This document shows positions 6,076 to 10,212 of a stretch of 10,212 nucleotides of DNA, piece after piece. Each line of letters opens with the position of its first letter. Positions within the stretch are counted from its first letter, which is position 1. The notes under the pieces are model-generated. The model searched no databases and had not been told where the DNA came from. It saw only the letters and a program-made list of their open reading frames with translations. Source of the stretch: Myxococcales bacterium (lineage in GTDB: Bacteria; Myxococcota_A; Polyangia; Fen-1088); the NCBI GenBank assembly GCA_003170035.1, contig PMZX01000302.1, positions 5,007-15,218 on the forward strand, read 5' to 3'. The position numbers and the translations under genes were made by a program.

Positions 6076-8933
6076 AAGAGAATACTGGAAACACATACGC
6101 TGGCGAAGGTGCGACGCTCGCCGGGGCCATGGTTGGACGCCGCGGCGGCGCGCTGGCTCGCACCAGCGTCGTCGCTCTTGTCGCCTACCTGGTGGCATCG
6201 CTCGCGGCAGCACCGTGGGCGTACGCACAGGCGCCGGCGGCTGCCACGCCTCCCCTTGCCCCGCTACGGCCGTCGCGACTCCTGCCGCGCATCCCGGCCC
6301 GACCAGGCGCGCCGCCTGCGACCCCGGCACCGCCTCCGCCTGCTCCGGCACCTGCGCCGGCCGCGGGCGCCGCCAAGCCGGGCGCACCCGGCGTGGTCGA
6401 GTTGCCGGGCGAGAAGGAGTTCAACTCATGCAAGAAACTCCCGCCCGGCAAACGCATCGTGAAGCTGAACCTCAAGCCGGAAACCGAGGTCATCGATCTC
6501 ATCGGCTGGATCTCAAGTATCACCTGCTCGCAATTCTTGGTGTCCATCCCGTTGCAGGGCAAGAAGGTGACGGTCATCGCGCCCCAGCTCATCACGCCCG
6601 AGGAAGCCTATCGTTTGTTCTACGCCGCATTGGAATCCGTGGGCTTGACGGTCGAGCCTTCGGGCAAGTTCCTGCGCATCGTCGAATCATCCCGGGCGCG
6701 CTTCACCACCCTGCCCTTCGTGGGCGCCAACGAGCGCGTGCCCCACGACAAGCGCTACGTCACCAAGCTGGTGCGCGTGGCGTATCTGGATACCAACGAT
6801 CTTACCAATGCTGTGCTCAACCGCCTCAAGAGCGAGACGGGCGACATCATCTCGTACCGGTCGTCGCTCATCATCAGTGACCAGGCGGAAAACATCGACC
6901 GCCTGGTGTCCATCATCAAGCAGTTCGACACCCCTTCGGCCAACCGCGACAAGATCTGGATGATCCGGATCAAGAACACTTCGGCTATCGACATGGCCGG
7001 CCGTATCGCGGAGATCATGCCGGTTCAGCAATTGGGTTCCGGCCAGCGGCGCCAGCCCGGATCGCCGCCCCCCGCCCCGCCCAAACCGCAGCCCGGCCCG
7101 CCCGGTGATCTGTCGACCGAGATGACCATCACCAAGATCGTCCCCGACGAGAGGTCCAACAGCCTGATCATCGTGGCCAACCAGCGCGCCTACGAGTGGC
7201 TGGTGGTTCTGGTCCGAAAGTTGGACGTCTCACCCGAGGAATCGGTGCGCGGGGGAGCCGAGGTCCGCTTCCACATCTACAACTGCGCCAACGCGAACTG
7301 CGATGAGTTGGCGGCCACATTGAGCGCCATCACCGGCGTGCAGGTGGTGGGCTCTCTTGGCACCGGCATCCGGCGTCGAGGAAGCGCCGCAGCCCCCACT
7401 GCCGCCACCCCGGCGCAAGGCCAGGACAACAAGAGCGCTCTCATGTTCGAGGGCGACGTGCGCATCACGTTCGACGCGCCCACCAACTCGCTGCTGGTCA
7501 TGTCGTCGTTCAAGGATTTCCAGGCGCTACGCCGCGTGATCGAGAAGCTGGATGCGCCCCGCAAGCAGGTGTTCATCGAGGCCCTCATCCTCGAGGTCAC
7601 CACCGACAAGTCCCGTGATGTCGGTGTCTCGTACCATGCCGGCAAGGGGCAGGACATCGCCGGACAGCAAAGCCTGCTGCTGGGTGGATTCAACGCGAAC
7701 AAGACACTGGGCGCCGCCTTTGATCCCAAGACCCTGCTCAACAACATGGGGGGCCTGAGCGCGGCGCTGTTCGGGCCGGCTATCGACCCGGCGCAGACTA
7801 AGCTGTTTGGCGTCCTCAATGTGAACATACCCTCGTTCGGCGTCTTCCTGCAGCTTCTGCAGACCAACAACGACGTCAATGTGCTCTCCAACCCGCACCT
7901 CCTCATCATGAACAATCAAGAGGGGGAGATCACGGTTGGCGAGAACCTGCCCTTCCCGGGCGCCATGATGGGCAGCGCGATTGGCGGTGCGGGCGGTTAC
8001 ACCCCGTACCTCTCGGTCAACCGCCAAGACGTGGCACTCAAGCTCAAGCTCTTGCCCAGCGTGAACGAACACAACGTGATCCGGTTGGACGTGGAACAGG
8101 AGGTCTCTGACGTCGAGTCGCCGAACTACAACAACCTGGGACCGGCCACATCCAAGCGGTCGACCAAGACCACGGTGGTGGCGCGCGACCAGCAGACCGT
8201 AGTGATTGGCGGTCTGATGAGCGATCGGGCGAGCGAGACGGTGACCAAAGTCCCGATCTTGGGCGACATTCCGGTCATCGGGTTCTTCTTCCGCAGCACA
8301 CAGAAGAATCTGAAGAAGACGAACATCATCATCGCGCTCACGCCCTATGTGATCTCCGACCTCTCGGACCTGCGCCGGGTGGCTGACAAGAAAATGCGCG
8401 AGCGACGCGAGTTCATCGAGCGCTACAGCTCACTGGAGGACCGCGTATCGCTGGATAAGGATCTGGATTTCCGGCGCAAGCGCGGAATGCTGGAAGAGAT
8501 CAACAAAACCGTGCGGGATATGGAGGATGAGGAGCGGGAGTTGCGCGAGATCCGAACCCGAGACGCGGAGCCGGACACGACGCCCATCGAACCGACTGCG
8601 GCCAACGGTCCGCCCGCACCGATGCCCGAGGTGGAAGAGAACCGCCCGGCCACACCGGTCGACGACATGGATGAAGAGCCGCCCGCGGAGGAGAGGCTGA
8701 CACCCGCCCCGAGCCCGGCGCCGCGCAAGACGGCGGGCAAACGCCTGCGCAAGACGACCGCCGCGGCATCGAGCAAGACGCCCAAGGCGGCCCCCGCCGC
8801 CGCGCCCGCGAGCAAGACGGCGCCCGCGTCCCCGGCTGCCAAGCCCGCAGGCAAGGCGGCGCCCGCAGCCCCGGCGGCCAAGCCCGCCCCACCAGGGGGC
8901 TCCAAGCCGGCTACCACGCCGGCCAAGGAATAG
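6072..8933 (+). CDS. gspD: Type II secretion system secretin (outer-membrane channel) GspD
   Basis: At 953 residues this is longer than the usual 650-750. The signal peptide has a long N-region, a hydrophobic core at 31-47 and a likely cut after AYA near 52; Met20 (6129) would give a shorter, more standard signal, but the ATGA overlap with gspC supports 6072. A Pro/Ala-rich segment (53-110) precedes N0 (about 117-190); N1 (215-280), N2 (283-385, with a Pro-rich insert near 320-345) and N3 (395-495) follow. The secretin core runs from about 498 to 766, with VNVLSNP (602-608), VGENLP (622-627), VIGGL (711-715) and VPILGDIPVIG (727-737). After the core come a charged, probably coiled-coil region (about 768-830) and an Ala/Pro/Lys-rich tail holding a 13-residue tandem repeat. 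GspD oligomers form the outer-membrane gate for folded exoproteins. The only four Cys fall in two pairs, C120/C152 in N0 and C405/C410 in N3. Confidence 0.95.
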   Translation: MKENTGNTYAGEGATLAGAMVGRRGGALARTSVVALVAYLVASLAAAPWAYAQAPAAATPPLAPLRPSRLLPRIPARPGAPPATPAPPPPAPAPAPAAGAAKPGAPGVVELPGEKEFNSCKKLPPGKRIVKLNLKPETEVIDLIGWISSITCSQFLVSIPLQGKKVTVIAPQLITPEEAYRLFYAALESVGLTVEPSGKFLRIVESSRARFTTLPFVGANERVPHDKRYVTKLVRVAYLDTNDLTNAVLNRLKSETGDIISYRSSLIISDQAENIDRLVSIIKQFDTPSANRDKIWMIRIKNTSAIDMAGRIAEIMPVQQLGSGQRRQPGSPPPAPPKPQPGPPGDLSTEMTITKIVPDERSNSLIIVANQRAYEWLVVLVRKLDVSPEESVRGGAEVRFHIYNCANANCDELAATLSAITGVQVVGSLGTGIRRRGSAAAPTAATPAQGQDNKSALMFEGDVRITFDAPTNSLLVMSSFKDFQALRRVIEKLDAPRKQVFIEALILEVTTDKSRDVGVSYHAGKGQDIAGQQSLLLGGFNANKTLGAAFDPKTLLNNMGGLSAALFGPAIDPAQTKLFGVLNVNIPSFGVFLQLLQTNNDVNVLSNPHLLIMNNQEGEITVGENLPFPGAMMGSAIGGAGGYTPYLSVNRQDVALKLKLLPSVNEHNVIRLDVEQEVSDVESPNYNNLGPATSKRSTKTTVVARDQQTVVIGGLMSDRASETVTKVPILGDIPVIGFFFRSTQKNLKKTNIIIALTPYVISDLSDLRRVADKKMRERREFIERYSSLEDRVSLDKDLDFRRKRGMLEEINKTVRDMEDEERELREIRTRDAEPDTTPIEPTAANGPPAPMPEVEENRPATPVDDMDEEPPAEERLTPAPSPAPRKTAGKRLRKTTAAASSKTPKAAPAAAPASKTAPASPAAKPAGKAAPAAPAAKPAPPGGSKPATTPAKE
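8772..8888 (+). repeat. Three tandem 39-bp (13-residue) units in the GspD C-terminal tail
   Basis: Residues 901-939 of GspD read as SKTPKAAPAAAPA, SKTAPASPAAKPA and GKAAPAAPAAKPA. At DNA level, comparing the 39-base blocks from 8771, blocks 2 and 3 match at 33 of 39 positions and blocks 1 and 2 at 29 of 39, counted by eye. The unit length is a multiple of three, so copy-number change would keep the frame. Similar Ala/Pro/Lys composition flanks the units on both sides. Confidence 0.75.
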
Positions 8934-8935
8934 GC

Positions 8936-10212
8936 ATGGCGGGAAAGCGACTCGGCGAGATCCTGCTTGAGGCAGGGGCCGTCACCAGCGAGGCGGTGGA
9001 GCAAGCCCTTGTCCAGCAGGTCAGCGAGGGTGGTCGAATTGGCGAAGTCTTGCAGAAAGCGCGCGCCGTGACCGAGGAGGACGTGCTGCGCGCGCTCGGC
9101 ACCCAGCTGGGAATTCCATTTGCGGCCGATTTGGACGTCAAACAGATCGACGCCGACCTGGCCATCCTGGTGCCTATCGCGTTCGCCAAACAGCACCGCT
9201 TGTTGCCGATCAAGAGGGACGGAACCATTGTCACGGTGGCCACCGCCGACCCACTCGACGTGGGCGGGTTGGACGACCTGCGCGGCGTGGTGGGCGGCGA
9301 CCTTGCTCCCCTGCTGGTCCCCAGCAACAAGATCCTGGACGCCGCCAACCAGGTCTACGGCCGCAGGCAGGACGCGGGCACCCTGGGCGAAGGCGAAGGC
9401 GAGGACGAGATGGGTGCGGCCGAGGAATTGGTGGACATCCTCGACGTCAACGACGAGGCGCCCATCATCCGCTGGGTCAACGCACTGATGTTCAACGCGG
9501 TCAAGGAGCGGGCCAGCGACATCCACATCGAGCCGGGCGAGAAGGACGTCATCGTCCGCTATCGCATCGATGGTGTGCTGTATGAAACTCGACGGGCAGC
9601 CCGCCAGTTCATTCCCTCGATCATCTCGCGTGTGAAGATCATGGCCGGACTCAACATCGCGGAGAAGCGCCTGCCACAGGACGGTCGCATCCGGCGCAAG
9701 ATCGCGGGCAAGGACATCGACATGCGCGTGGCCACCGCACCCACGGTCAAGGGGGGCGAACGCATCACGATTCGTCTGCTCGATCGCGAGAACGTGCTGC
9801 ACGATCTGGCCGACATCGGGTTTGGCGACGATCACCTGCGCCAGATGGACGACATCATCCACCGCCCGCACGGCATCATGTTGGTGACAGGGCCCACCGG
9901 CTCGGGCAAGACCACCACGCTCTATGCCTGCCTGGCCAAGATCAACTCACCCGATCTCAACATCCTGACCATTGAGGATCCGGTCGAATACCAGCTCGAC
10001 GGCATTTCGCAGGTGGCGGTGAACGAGAAGATCGATCTCACTTTCGCCAACGGTTTGCGCTCGTTCTTGCGCCACGATCCCGACGTGATCATGGTGGGAG
10101 AAATCCGCGACTTGGAGACCGCCGAGATCGCCATCCAGGCCTCACTGACCGGCCACCTGGTGTTGTCCACCATCCACACCAACGACGCCGCCGGCGGGAT
10201 CACCCGTTTGGT
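8936..10212 (+). CDS. gspE: Type II secretion ATPase GspE, 3' end beyond the window
   Basis: The ATG lies 2 bases after the gspD stop and has AAGGA at 8925-8929 with a 6-base spacer. The frame is open to the last base, giving 425 complete codons. The N-terminus has two 24-residue MshEN-type motifs (5-28 and 34-57) separated by 5 residues, then the rest of the N-domain to about 145 and an acidic linker rich in Glu/Gly/Asp. The ATPase domain shows RYRIDGVL, LPQDGR, Walker A GPTGSGKT (319-326, K325), the Asp-box region ILTIEDPVEY, Walker B DVIMVGE (383-389, E389) and the His box GHLVLSTIHTND (406-417). GspE is the cytoplasmic hexameric motor that powers pseudopilus assembly through GspF and GspL. 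The tetra-Cys zinc element that normally marks GspE against PilB would be downstream and cannot be checked. The gene order C-D-E makes GspE the natural call. Confidence 0.95.
   Translation, partial: MAGKRLGEILLEAGAVTSEAVEQALVQQVSEGGRIGEVLQKARAVTEEDVLRALGTQLGIPFAADLDVKQIDADLAILVPIAFAKQHRLLPIKRDGTIVTVATADPLDVGGLDDLRGVVGGDLAPLLVPSNKILDAANQVYGRRQDAGTLGEGEGEDEMGAAEELVDILDVNDEAPIIRWVNALMFNAVKERASDIHIEPGEKDVIVRYRIDGVLYETRRAARQFIPSIISRVKIMAGLNIAEKRLPQDGRIRRKIAGKDIDMRVATAPTVKGGERITIRLLDRENVLHDLADIGFGDDHLRQMDDIIHRPHGIMLVTGPTGSGKTTTLYACLAKINSPDLNILTIEDPVEYQLDGISQVAVNEKIDLTFANGLRSFLRHDPDVIMVGEIRDLETAEIAIQASLTGHLVLSTIHTNDAAGGITRL

Noticed and set aside
5467..6387. 306-codon minus-strand open frame opposite gspC/gspD
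   Set aside because: It is antisense to the PDZ and signal-peptide coding regions and shows no family motif.
8423..9871. 482-codon open frame on the minus strand across the gspD/gspE junction
   Set aside because: It lies opposite two clear genes with full motif sets. Long antisense frames are expected from strong GC bias at third codon positions, and its translation shows only mirrored low complexity.

Overview
This is a GC-rich, almost entirely plus-strand bacterial window. It most resembles a Myxococcota (myxobacterial / deltaproteobacterial) genome. The grounds are an inactive-looking sulfatase-modifying-factor fold joined to a Cys-rich Stig1-like tail, a lipoprotein-type glycoside hydrolase on a long Gly/Thr/Ser linker, an NtrC-type sigma-54 activator, and secretion proteins with Pro/Ala-rich extensions. 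The assignment is by gene style only; no marker gene is present.

Layout, left to right: (1) 1-531, 3' end of a secreted FGE-like/Stig1-like protein; (2) 649-1287, a six-helix membrane protein related to NicO/UreH-type nickel/cobalt transporters with a His-rich loop; (3) 1433-3166, a putative surface lipoprotein with a GH30 catalytic domain, followed by a hairpin; (4) 3380-4861, a complete NtrC-type response regulator (receiver, AAA+ with GAFTGA, Fis-type HTH); (5) 4862-5148, an intergenic region holding the second arm of a long imperfect inverted repeat whose first arm lies in the regulator's 3' end, then several dyads and a very good sigma-54 promoter; (6) 5149-10212, the start of a type II secretion operon, gspC-gspD-gspE. 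gspC and gspD overlap by ATGA, gspD and gspE are 2 bases apart, and gspE runs off the window.

The most informative reading is that regulator and secretion operon form one unit. A sigma-54 activator gene sits directly upstream of a canonical -24/-12 promoter, with palindromes at the distance expected for activator sites, and that promoter drives the T2SS genes. The predicted transcript start leaves only about 8 bases before the gspC GTG, so gspC would be translated from a nearly leaderless mRNA. GspE carries a two-motif MshEN-type N-terminus, which in relatives binds cyclic di-GMP, so the export motor may have a second, post-translational input. The GH30 enzyme and the FGE/Stig1-like protein are the kind of extracytoplasmic proteins such a system might export, but that link is inference.

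No tRNA, rRNA, CRISPR array, insertion sequence or phage gene was seen. No histidine kinase for the regulator is in the window.
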